From the NCBI GenBank assembly GCA_018646825.1, contig JABGUA010000168.1, forward strand, positions 1 through 22,187: a stretch of 22,187 nucleotides of DNA, written 5' to 3'. Each line of letters opens with the position of its first letter. The first letter of the stretch is position 1. This DNA is from Piscirickettsiaceae bacterium (GTDB taxonomy: Bacteria; Pseudomonadota; Gammaproteobacteria; Nitrosococcales; Methylophagaceae). The notes below the pieces were generated by a model. That model was given only the letters and a program-made list of their open reading frames with translations, did no database searches and was not told the DNA's origin. Shown here in pieces: positions 13,968 through 21,864 of the stretch. The translations under genes and the position numbers were made by a program.

Positions 13968-16030
13968 TTGAAACATTTTAAATTATTACCGATCCCATTT
14001 CTATTAGCCGGAATAGCCACCATCGGTCATGCCGAAGAGATAAGCCTGCCAACTATCTCTGTTCAAGGTGTTTCGACAGAATTGGTACCTTATGCAATGC
14101 CAGCGCTTCCAGCTAGCTCTCCTGATACTGGTGACATGATAAAACGACTACCCGGTGCCAATATCAATCGTAATGGCCCTATCAATAGTATCCCGCAATA
14201 TCGAGGTCTGTTTGGTAACCGTGTCAATGTCCTAATTGATGGCTTTGGTCAACATGAAGCAGGTCCAAATAGTATGGATTCTGCCCTAAGCTACTTAGCT
14301 GCTTCCCGTACCAAACAAATCTCTGTTTACCGAGGGATAGCACCCGTTAGAACAGGTATCGAAACCATTGGTGGTACGCTGTCAGCAGAATCTAACCATA
14401 TTGGTTTTGGCTATACCAATAAAGTAGAAATTAAGGGTAATGCAAGTGCTGGTTATGCCAGTAATGGTCATGCGAGACAATTAGGCATCACAACCGCCAT
14501 TACCAACCAAAATCATCGCTTACAAGTGTCGGGCAGTTCCGATCGAGGCGACGATCTAGACTTTAAAGGCGGCACCATTCGACCAAGCCAACATGATAGA
14601 GATACTTCAGGCCTACACTACGGCTATCAGGATAATGGGCAAACAGTTGATTTTGATATCGAGCACCTTGATATAGGTGCCAGCGCCATCCCCAATATGC
14701 CAATGGATACAGTGCTTTTTCGAGGTGAAAACTACAAATTAAAATTTGGTAATGAAATGACCAATGGCGACAATTATGAGGTCCGCCTAACTTACCAAGA
14801 TATTGAACATAATATGAATAATTTCGAGCAACGTGATAAAGCCATGGCTGACCAACGCTTTGTCACACCGGATGTTGAAGCATTTACCATTAGTGCCTTA
14901 TATAACCATGCTAACTGGGTTTTTGGATTTGATATCGATCAGGCAAAGCACAACTCCACTATCTTCAACCCAAATAATGAGATGTTCTTTATCGAGGCTT
15001 TTAATGACATTGAACGTGATCGTTACAGTCTTTTTGCCGAATGGCAGGGCGAATTAAGCCATGGCTGGAATGTCGAAACTGGCGTCCGTTACAGCTTGGT
15101 CGAATCAGATGCTGGTCAAGTTGACATATTCTCAGGTTTACCAGCAGCTCTAGGTGTCTTGCGTGACCGATTTAACGCTAGTGATCTAGATCAAGAAGAT
15201 CATCTCCTCGATTTAGTTGCCATTTTTAAGCGTGAACTCAATAATGAATTAGATATCGAGTTTGGCTTGGCACGTAAGACCCGTGCACCCAGCTATCAAG
15301 AACGCTATTTATGGGCACCAATTGAAGTCACCGCAGGCCTAGCTGATGGCAACAGTTACATTGGCGATGTCAACCTAGACCATGAAGTAGCTTATCAATT
15401 AGAACTTGGCTTAGACTGGCACACCGACCGGTTCGCCATATCACCACGTGTTTTCTATCACCGTATCAATGACTATATTCAAGGTGTGGCTGTAACAGAT
15501 AACCCTGTAGTTATTGGTGTCAGTAGCAACTCTGGCTTTGGTGGGATCCCACGCCATTGCAATCCAGCAATGTTGATGCTGAACTCTATGGTTTCGATAC
15601 AAACTGGTTAGCGGCTATCAGCCCCGAGTGGCAGCTTGATGGCACCATTAGTTATGTTCGCGGTAAACGTCGCGATACCGGCGATAACCTCTTTCGTATT
15701 GCACCGCTTTCGGCCAGAACCATGCTAAGTTATGTACAGCCAACATGGCGCATTGGTTTTGAAGCTGAAACGATTGCGAAACAAAATCAGGTTTCCGCCG
15801 AAAATGATGAAGAAGAGACTGGTGGCTATGCCCTATTTAACCTGTCAGGCCAATACGAGGCAACACCTTATATTGTTCTAACCGCTGGTGTTAATAATCT
15901 ATTCAACCGAGGTTATGCTGACCACCTAGGTGGCATTAACCGCGCAGCTGGCAATGATGATATTGCTGTCGGTGAGCGTCTACCAGGCGTCGGCCGTAAC
16001 GGCTATATCAACATCAACTATACGTTCTAA
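13968..16030 (+). pseudogene. TonB-dependent outer-membrane receptor, interrupted by a one-base frameshift
   Basis: Two frames together encode about 687 residues of a TonB-dependent receptor. The first frame has a signal peptide (1-22, ending GHA), a TonB-box-like segment (EISLPTISVQ), a plug domain with RLPGANINRNG and NRVNVLIDGFGQ, and most of the barrel. Near 15543-15545 the frame changes: it reads GFGGIPRHC and stops at 15611. The +1 frame from 15545 reads DPTPLQSSNVDAELYG and continues to a C-terminal NINYTF with the terminal Phe of outer-membrane barrels. One extra G in the GGG at 15543-15545 would restore the gene. The plug resembles copper receptors of the OprC/NosA type, but the CxxxM ligand pair is GxxxM here, so the substrate is uncertain. 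The start is a TTG with GGAG at 13958-13961. The break could be a true mutation, phase variation or a sequencing error. Confidence 0.85.
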
Positions 16031-16088
16031 AATTAATTCATTATCTCCTTCCCTATTTCAATCTGGAACGAAGGATACGAGAAGGTCT

Positions 16089-16135
16089 GGGTAGGTCCTG
16101 CGATCAAGCATATGTGGTATTGCAAGACCTGACCC
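16089..16135. repeat. REP-like imperfect palindrome
   Basis: GGGTAGGTCCTGC (16089-16101) pairs with GCAAGACCTGACCC (16122-16135) with one bulge and one mismatch around a 20-base loop. The 3' arm, GCAAGACCTGACCC, is of the kind I associate with REP-type elements mobilised by IS200-like (Y1) transposases; that recollection needs checking. It occupies the 241-base gap between the receptor gene and the lipoprotein gene. No terminator is evident in that gap. Confidence 0.5.
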
Positions 16136-16271
16136 CAGCCCTTCAAACAAAACGAACATCAACTTCAACTCTAGCTAAGTTTGGCCAAGGGCCGAATGAC
16201 TATTTAGAGACAACTTAAGCAGACAAAGTGTCCCTTAGTAGCTAATAAACAAGACAATACGGAGACATTAA

Positions 16272-16667
16272 ATGAAAATCGTACTTTATTTTATCTCTCT
16301 AACAATAGTTATGTGCTTGACCGGTTGTGAATCAGACCAAAACCTCACCTCCATGGAAGTGACTGCGACGGCGTATACATCAAGTCCTGGAGAAACGGAC
16401 TCTACACCTTTTTTGGCCGCCTGGGGAGACACCCTAAAGCCTGGCATGAAAACGATTGCAGTTTCAAGAGATCTTTTAAAGCTGGGCTTATCCCACAATA
16501 AAAAAGTGAAAATTGAAGGCCTTGAGGGGTCCTATATTATTCTCGATAAAATGAATAAACGATGGAAGAAAAAAATTGATATATACATGGGTACAGATGT
16601 TAAAAAGGCCAGAGAATGGGGCAAAAAGAAAGTAACAATTTACTGGGAAGCAGACGCCAAGCCATAA
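16272..16667 (+). CDS. Putative lipoprotein with a 3D (double-psi beta-barrel) domain
   Basis: A 131-residue small protein with a lipoprotein signal: a hydrophobic stretch (3-16) followed by LTGC, with Cys19 as the lipidated residue. The mature part matches the 3D domain, which is related to the RlpA/MltA barrel fold and named for three conserved aspartates. Here these are probably the Asp in AWGDTL, in IILDKMN and in KKIDIYM. In the family such domains bind or cleave cell-wall glycan, often fused to larger enzymes; a stand-alone lipoprotein may bind peptidoglycan. GGAG at 16261-16264 supports the ATG at 16272. The C-terminal half is unusually lysine-rich. It is convergent with the following gene and has no obvious partner. 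Confidence 0.8.
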   Translation: MKIVLYFISLTIVMCLTGCESDQNLTSMEVTATAYTSSPGETDSTPFLAAWGDTLKPGMKTIAVSRDLLKLGLSHNKKVKIEGLEGSYIILDKMNKRWKKKIDIYMGTDVKKAREWGKKKVTIYWEADAKP

Positions 16668-16735
16668 TCATAGATCGATACTAATTTTCATACTGTCAGT
16701 AGCCATAGTTATTCACTCACCGCTCTTTTACTTTT

Positions 16736-17797
16736 TTATTTAAGTAACGGAAGTTCGTTTAGCATTTCTTCACAATAACCCCATTCATCTAATGTCTCTT
16801 TCCACTCTAATGGAATCGCATTTACGCCTTTGTATGCGCCAAGAACCATGCCGATAGCAATTGCCCTTGAAGCATTGTCCCCACCGACCATGGTATTTGC
16901 TTGTAGTGCTTTTTTTAGTCCATCTTCATCGTTTTCATATTTTAGTATGAAGTAGACAGCACCAGGAAGCGTACCTTCAGTAGGACTTGCTTTACCTACT
17001 TTTATCGGCTCTGATCGACCTACGTCCCATAGTCTTGCCATGCTTGTAATGGCAAGATCATCAGCAAACTTCTCTTGCGAAAGAGCCGAGCTTTCATCAG
17101 TAGCTTCTTTTACTTTTGCAATTGCTTGAGCCACTTTATCCTGAAAAAACCCGCCCATTTCTAAAGCAACAGACTCAATTGCATTAGATGGCGTCTCTTT
17201 GTTGATTACACGGTGGGTGACATGGGCGAAGAACTCGCCGCCACCTAGCGCATCAACATTTCTATGAGTGAACATACTTTTTCTGGCAACATCGACTACT
17301 TCATTTTCTGTGTCAAAATAGGCATGTGCTGCTGCATGACGTATTGCCATCGCGTTAGACATACCACCAAGACGCTCAACAGGAACCCCCTGTTTTACTT
17401 GTCCATAAGTCTCTCTCGTCATAGTGCATACCCAAGAACCCCAGCCGTTTTCAAGACGGTTCATCCAGTGAGGAATCAGGTTTGTTACGTTAAAAGGTCT
17501 TGGGCTATCTGATAGAGATGCCAGATACTCTAATACCAAGATATTGTAGTCTCCAGCATCAGTTGTCCCACCTGCCTTTTTACCTGGATGGTAGTTACGC
17601 TCTCCCCAGCCAATGCCATGTGTTTGGCCACCCATCATCTCTCCTGGTGACATGAACTTTTCTATTGGTTTGTTGCCATAAGCTTGATATATTTTTTCAG
17701 CGTCATACTCATAATGACTGCCAAGACAAAGTGCATCAGCGACTATAGCCCCGAAAAAAGCACCTTTTATTCTTTCTTCTTTCGAAATAGTATTCAT
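16736..17797 (-). CDS. ADP-ribosylglycohydrolase-family protein (J1-crystallin-like subgroup)
   Basis: A 353-residue all-helical ADP-ribosylglycohydrolase-fold protein. Early GAFFGAIVADALCLGSHYEY (12-31) is the family N-terminal helix. The metal-site motifs are altered from the usual TDDT and GGDTDT: GTTDAGDY (77-84) and GGDNASRA (305-312). SNAMAIR (147-153) and EGTLPGAVYF (274-283) are the other family blocks. The GGDN variant is typical of the J1-crystallin/selenoprotein J branch, whose activity is less certain than DraG or ARH3, so hydrolysis of ADP-ribose is likely but not proven. GGGAT lies shortly before the ATG. No ADP-ribosyltransferase or toxin gene is next to it. It is flanked by long non-coding sequence, suggesting a recently inserted single gene. 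Confidence 0.82.
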   Translation of the reverse strand: MNTISKEERIKGAFFGAIVADALCLGSHYEYDAEKIYQAYGNKPIEKFMSPGEMMGGQTHGIGWGERNYHPGKKAGGTTDAGDYNILVLEYLASLSDSPRPFNVTNLIPHWMNRLENGWGSWVCTMTRETYGQVKQGVPVERLGGMSNAMAIRHAAAHAYFDTENEVVDVARKSMFTHRNVDALGGGEFFAHVTHRVINKETPSNAIESVALEMGGFFQDKVAQAIAKVKEATDESSALSQEKFADDLAITSMARLWDVGRSEPIKVGKASPTEGTLPGAVYFILKYENDEDGLKKALQANTMVGGDNASRAIAIGMVLGAYKGVNAIPLEWKETLDEWGYCEEMLNELPLLK

Positions 17798-18237
17798 AAT
17801 TTATCCCATTGTTATCAATTGTATCTGTGTGAATATTTTATTTCATTCACTACTTTTAAATGGGTATTTGAACTAATACATATTTAAGTAGTAGAGAGTT
17901 AGTCTAAGTAAAATCAGCTTGGAATATCCACTTGGGCACCTGTCCGATCATCCGAAAAGACATGTTGACTCTCGGGTCTTCCGCCCATATATGCCCTTTC
18001 AAAATAGCAAAACCGTGAAGGGGAAATAGAAATTACCCAGCGAGCCTTGTGTTTTTACAGCGCTAGATGAAGATAAGCTGCGAAATTTTACGTTAGTAAT
18101 TACTGACTCTTACAGAGAACGACTAAGTTAGCAAGAACATTTGTGTGGTCGTTAATAGATTGACTACTATTGGCACAAAGCTGTCTCCTCATCTTAATAG
18201 ATTCTAAGCCCAGAGCAGTCAAAATAAATCACTAGAC
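17798..18237. other. Long intergenic region without a recognisable gene
   Basis: About 440 bases between the ADP-ribosylglycohydrolase-like gene and the metK promoter. No reading frame with a ribosome site, tRNA or insertion-sequence end was found. A 33-codon stop-to-stop stretch at 18030-18128 has no start codon. A 10-base direct repeat, TTAATAGATT, occurs at 18152 and 18194. The stretch may be decayed sequence left by past insertion or deletion. Confidence 0.5.
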
Positions 18238-18267
18238 TTGTCTTCCAGCCCCATTAAAAGATAGAAT
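18238..18267 (+). promoter_or_regulatory. Promoter of the metK-ahcY-metF unit
   Basis: TTGTCT (18238-18243) and TAGAAT (18262-18267) are 18 bases apart. The predicted transcription start, about 18274, falls just before the first paired base of the SAH riboswitch at 18276, and this agreement supports the call. Confidence 0.6.
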
Positions 18268-18275
18268 GCCCTTTC

Positions 18276-18342
18276 GAATAAGGAACGCTGCAACAGGCAA
18301 CGCCTGCTAGGCTTATTCAAGTTTCAATTTCAAACTGCGTTC
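18276..18342 (+). promoter_or_regulatory. S-adenosylhomocysteine (SAH) riboswitch
   Basis: The leader folds as the SAH riboswitch class. P1 is GAATAAG (18276-18282) with CTTATTC (18312-18318). P2 is CAGGC (18294-18298) with GCCTG (18302-18306). The diagnostic pseudoknot pairs GAACGC (18283-18288) with GCGTTC (18337-18342). The class core GCTGCAAC between P4 and P2, and the AGGC after P2, are also present. A small optional P3, GTTT/AAAC (18321-18324 with 18332-18335), lies in the joining loop. In this class SAH binding raises expression of SAH-recycling genes, and ahcY is the second gene of this unit. Confidence 0.9.
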
Positions 18343-18354
18343 ATTATTAACAGG

Positions 18355-18406
18355 TAACTGATAGTAATGGACGGCCGAGTACTAACTCACACCCCCACTA
18401 TCGTTA
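18355..18406 (+). promoter_or_regulatory. Hairpin between SAH riboswitch and metK, possible expression platform
   Basis: TAACTGATAGT (18355-18365) pairs with ACTATCGTTA (18397-18406), ten base pairs with one bulged T. An inner GAGT/ACTC hairpin (18377-18388) sits in its loop. There is no T-tract after it, so it is not a standard terminator. It lies 20 bases before the metK Shine-Dalgarno and could influence ribosome access. Confidence 0.45.
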
Positions 18407-18439
18407 TCTCTAGTCACATCTTGAAAGAGGAAATTGACT

Positions 18440-19600
18440 GTGGGTAACAATTTTATTTTTACGTCTGAATCAGTTTCAGAGGGCCATCCCGATAAGGTCG
18501 CGGATCAGATCTCTGATGCGGTACTTGATGAAATTTTACGTCAAGACCCCAATGCGCGTGTCGCGTGTGAAACACTCATTAAGACAGGTGCAGCCATTGT
18601 CGCTGGAGAAATAACCACTTCAGCCTGGGTTGATTTAGAAGATATCGTCAGAAAAACAGTCACTGATATTGGCTATAACAATTCAGATGTCGGCTTTGAC
18701 GGCCAAACCTGTGCTGTGATGTCTCTTATCGGTAAGCAATCTCCTGACATTGCAATGGGTGTCGATAGAACCACACCAGAACAACAGGGCGCCGGTGATC
18801 AAGGCCTGATGTTTGGTTATGCCAGCAATGAAACTGATGTTTTAATGCCCGCGCCAATCACTTATGCCCATCGTTTAGTTAAGCGCCAAGCAGAAGTCCG
18901 CAAAGATGGTACATTGCCGTGGTTGCGCCCTGATGCAAAAAGCCAAGTCACTTTTATTTATGAAAATGATAAGCCGGTAGCGATTGATGCCATTGTGTTA
19001 TCGACTCAGCATAACCCTGATATCTCACAACCTGACCTTCACGAAGCGGTGATGGAAGAAATCATCAAACCGACACTGCCGGCGGAATGGTTAAAACCAA
19101 GTACCCAATTCCACATCAACCCAACAGGCCAATTCATTATTGGTGGCCCAGTCGGTGATGCTGGTTTAACAGGCCGCAAAATTATTGTTGATACTTATGG
19201 CGGTATGGCACGGCATGGTGGTGGCGCATTCTCAGGTAAAGATCCATCAAAAGTCGATCGTAGTGCCGCTTATGCCGGTCGCTACGTTGCTAAAAACGTC
19301 GTTGCTGCAGGTCTAGCTGATCGTTTTGAAATACAAGTGTCTTATGCTATTGGCGTTGCAGAACCAACTTCAATTAGCATCGACACCTTCGGTACCGGCA
19401 AAATATCAAACGACAAAATTGAAACACTGGTCAGGGAACACTTTGACCTGAGACCCGTTGGACTCGTCACCATGTTGGATCTCATTCGCCCAATCTACCA
19501 AGCAACAGCAGCTTATGGCCACTTTGGTCGTGAAGAACCCGATTTTACTTGGGAACGCACTGACAAAGCTGATGCCTTACGTGATGCTGCAGGCATCTAA
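18440..19600 (+). CDS. metK: S-adenosylmethionine synthetase
   Basis: A 386-residue MetK that makes S-adenosylmethionine from methionine and ATP. It has FTSESVSEGHPDK near the N-terminus (GHPDK 15-19), the GAGDQG hexapeptide (117-122) and the glycine-rich P-loop-like GGGAFSGKDPSKVDRSAAY (260-278). It is full length. The start is taken as GTG at 18440, because AGAGGA (18426-18431) is eight bases away; an in-frame TTG two codons earlier is too close to that site. It heads the metK-ahcY-metF cluster behind the SAH riboswitch, and the gap to ahcY is 28 bases. Unlike the usual class targets, the first gene here makes SAM rather than removing SAH. Confidence 0.96.
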   Translation: MGNNFIFTSESVSEGHPDKVADQISDAVLDEILRQDPNARVACETLIKTGAAIVAGEITTSAWVDLEDIVRKTVTDIGYNNSDVGFDGQTCAVMSLIGKQSPDIAMGVDRTTPEQQGAGDQGLMFGYASNETDVLMPAPITYAHRLVKRQAEVRKDGTLPWLRPDAKSQVTFIYENDKPVAIDAIVLSTQHNPDISQPDLHEAVMEEIIKPTLPAEWLKPSTQFHINPTGQFIIGGPVGDAGLTGRKIIVDTYGGMARHGGGAFSGKDPSKVDRSAAYAGRYVAKNVVAAGLADRFEIQVSYAIGVAEPTSISIDTFGTGKISNDKIETLVREHFDLRPVGLVTMLDLIRPIYQATAAYGHFGREEPDFTWERTDKADALRDAAGI

Positions 19601-19628
19601 TCTCTCGATATACCAAGGAATACTTTAA

Positions 19629-20939
19629 ATGACATCGCCAATTGAAAACCTCACACCAGACTACAAAGTAGCTGACATCAGTCTTGCTGAATGGGGCGCT
19701 AAAGAAATCAAAATTGCTGAAACTGAAATGCCTGGTCTAATGGCTATTCGTGAAGAATATGCTGGCAAAAACCCACTAGCCGGTGCTCGCATCGCGGGCT
19801 GTTTGCACATGACTATTCAAACAGCTGTTTTAATCGAAACATTGATTGATCTTGGTGCAGAAGTGCGCTGGTCTTCATGTAATATTTTCTCGACCCAAGA
19901 TCAAGCAGCTGCTGCTATTGCGGCACAAGATATTCCTGTTTTCGCATGGAAAGGTGAAACCAATGAAGAAGCGATCTGGTGTATCAAACAAACTATTTTT
20001 GGCCCTAATAACTGGCACCCAAATTTAATTTTGGACGATGGCGGTGATTTAACTGAAATCATGCACAATGAGTTCCCAGAACTATTAACTGACGTCAAAG
20101 GCCTATCTGAAGAAACGACCACCGGCGTTCATCGCTTATACGAGATGATGAAAGATGGCAGCCTTAAGGTACCGGCGATTAATGTCAATGACTCTGTGAC
20201 TAAATCTAAGTTCGACAACCTTTACGGCTGTCGCGAATCATTACTGGACGGCATCAAACGGGCTACTGACGTCATGATCGCGGGTAAGATTTGTGTCGTC
20301 TTAGGTTATGGCGATGTGGGTAAAGGTTGTGCTCAAGCATTTAAAGGCATGGGCGCAACCGTTATGGTCACAGAAATTGATCCCATCTGTGCACTCCAAG
20401 CCTCAATGGAAGGTTACCGTGTTGTAAATATGGATGAAGTGGCTTCAATGGGTGATATTTTCGTTACCACAACGGGCAATGTGAACGTCATCAACCACGA
20501 GCATATGGTCTCAATGCAAAACGAAGCCATCGTCTGCAATATCGGTCATTTCGATTCTGAAATTGATGTCGCCTCATTACGTCAATACGAATGGATCAAC
20601 ATCAAGCCACAAGTTGATCATATTGTCTTCCCAGATGGTAAACGCATTACCCTATTGGCTGAAGGCCGCTTAGTAAACTTAGGTTGTGCAACCGGCCACC
20701 CGAGCTTCGTGATGTCAGCCTCATTTACTAATCAAGTCATGGCACAAATTGAACTATGGGAAAACAGTGATAACTACAAAAATGAAGTCTATGTTTTACC
20801 TAAGACATTAGATGAGAAAGTAGCCCGTTTACATTTGGGTAGAATTGGCGCCCAATTAACTGAGCTCACAACAGAACAAGCTGACTATCTCAGCTTGAGT
20901 AAAGCGGGTCCATTCAAACCAGAACATTACCGCTACTAA
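19629..20939 (+). CDS. ahcY: Adenosylhomocysteinase (SAH hydrolase)
   Basis: A 436-residue NAD-dependent enzyme that splits S-adenosylhomocysteine into adenosine and homocysteine, relieving product inhibition of methyltransferases. The NAD motif is GYGDVGKG (226-233). Substrate and catalytic residues are visible in GCLHMT (58-62), LDDGGD (135-140), EETTTG (161-166), and NDSVTKSKFDN with Lys192, Asp196 and Asn197. The C-terminal KPEHYRY completes the neighbouring NAD site. AAGGAA (19615-19620) is eight bases before the ATG. It is very likely cotranscribed with metK and so under the SAH riboswitch. A large perfect hairpin follows the stop. Confidence 0.97.
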   Translation: MTSPIENLTPDYKVADISLAEWGAKEIKIAETEMPGLMAIREEYAGKNPLAGARIAGCLHMTIQTAVLIETLIDLGAEVRWSSCNIFSTQDQAAAAIAAQDIPVFAWKGETNEEAIWCIKQTIFGPNNWHPNLILDDGGDLTEIMHNEFPELLTDVKGLSEETTTGVHRLYEMMKDGSLKVPAINVNDSVTKSKFDNLYGCRESLLDGIKRATDVMIAGKICVVLGYGDVGKGCAQAFKGMGATVMVTEIDPICALQASMEGYRVVNMDEVASMGDIFVTTTGNVNVINHEHMVSMQNEAIVCNIGHFDSEIDVASLRQYEWINIKPQVDHIVFPDGKRITLLAEGRLVNLGCATGHPSFVMSASFTNQVMAQIELWENSDNYKNEVYVLPKTLDEKVARLHLGRIGAQLTELTTEQADYLSLSKAGPFKPEHYRY

Positions 20940-20946
20940 CAGACCA

Positions 20947-20976
20947 GAAAGGGCTAATGATAACATTAGCCCTTTC
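20947..20976 (+). terminator. Perfect 13-bp hairpin between ahcY and metF
   Basis: GAAAGGGCTAATG (20947-20959) pairs without mismatch to CATTAGCCCTTTC (20964-20976) around ATAA. Only a poor T-tract follows (ATTAATTT), and metF begins 17 bases later without an evident promoter. It may be a partial terminator or an RNA stability element that sets ahcY and metF at different levels. Confidence 0.6.
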
Positions 20977-20993
20977 ATTAATTTGGCGATCTT

Positions 20994-21851
20994 ATGTCAC
21001 CTAAACCTTCAATCAGCTGCGAGTTCTTTCCGCCAAAAACCGACAAAGGGTTTGCAAACTTAACCGCTGTACGGAAACAACTTCGCGCCATTAACCCCAA
21101 GTATTATTCCGTCACTTTTGGTGCCGGTGGTACAACACAAGATTACACGCTAGAAGCCATCAGGAATATCCAGTCCGAAAGTACCCAAACAGGCATAGAA
21201 GCAGCACCTCACATTTCTTGTGTCGGTACAACCAGACAAAGTATCACTGATTTAATTGCCACCTACCAGTCACTGGGCATTACGCGCCTCGTCGCACTTA
21301 GAGGCGACCAACCTTCAGGCATGCAAACAGCAGGGGATTTCCGCTACGCCAATGAATTGGTCGAATTTATTCGCCAAACTACCGGCGACCATTTCACCAT
21401 CGAAGTTGCAGCCTATCCCGAGCAACACCCTCAATCCAATTCAGCACAGACAGATTTAGAAAATTTCAAACGTAAAGTCGACGCCGGCGCTGATAGTGCT
21501 ATAACTCAATATTTTTATAATATTGATGCCTATCGTTATTTTCTTGACCGCTGCCAACAAAATAACATCGATATCCCTATCACACCGGGGATCATGCCAA
21601 TTAATAACTTTATCCAACTCGCGCGTTTCTCCGATAATTGTGGCGCTGAAATACCACGTTGGCTCAGAAAGCGTTTAGCAGAATTTCATGATGACACGGC
21701 ATCACTTCAAGCATTTACCTTAGATTTCCTAACTGATTTCACTCAAAACCTGATCGGCCTTGGCGTCCCAGGCCTCCACTTCTACACCATGAATAAGACC
21801 GATCCGATTCTAACTATATGCCAACGACTAGGCTTGAGCGTCAAAAAATAA
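20994..21851 (+). CDS. metF: Methylenetetrahydrofolate reductase
   Basis: A 285-residue flavin-dependent MetF that reduces 5,10-methylene-THF to 5-methyl-THF for methionine synthesis. Family blocks are SCEFFPPKTDKGF with catalytic-type Glu10, SVTFGAGGTT (39-48), APHISCVG, LVALRGDQP with Asp105, EVAAYPEQHPQS, and TQYFYN with Gln172, ending in PGIMPI. The ATG at 20994 follows a weak ribosome site (TTGGCGA), so translation may be modest. With metK and ahcY it forms an activated-methyl cycle cluster. In a methylotroph it also links C1-folate pools to methionine. The next gene starts 13 bases after its stop. Confidence 0.95.
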   Translation: MSPKPSISCEFFPPKTDKGFANLTAVRKQLRAINPKYYSVTFGAGGTTQDYTLEAIRNIQSESTQTGIEAAPHISCVGTTRQSITDLIATYQSLGITRLVALRGDQPSGMQTAGDFRYANELVEFIRQTTGDHFTIEVAAYPEQHPQSNSAQTDLENFKRKVDAGADSAITQYFYNIDAYRYFLDRCQQNNIDIPITPGIMPINNFIQLARFSDNCGAEIPRWLRKRLAEFHDDTASLQAFTLDFLTDFTQNLIGLGVPGLHFYTMNKTDPILTICQRLGLSVKK

Positions 21852-21864
21852 GATAATCCCCCGC

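Noticed and set aside
15540..15612. Programmed ribosomal frameshifting in the TonB receptor
   Set aside because: No slippery heptamer or downstream stimulatory stem is evident, and the family is not known for it; a one-base loss or error is simpler.
16046..16076. TCCTTC/GAAGGA hairpin after the receptor as a terminator
   Set aside because: The stem is only six pairs with a long loop and no T-tract follows.
18030..18131. Short reading stretch that might be a gene remnant upstream of metK
   Set aside because: 33 codons, no start codon or ribosome site, and no recognisable motif.
18276..18342. SAM-type riboswitch upstream of metK
   Set aside because: The P1/P2 plus GAACGC-GCGTTC pseudoknot and GCTGCAAC core fit the SAH class, and no four-way junction of SAM-I is present.
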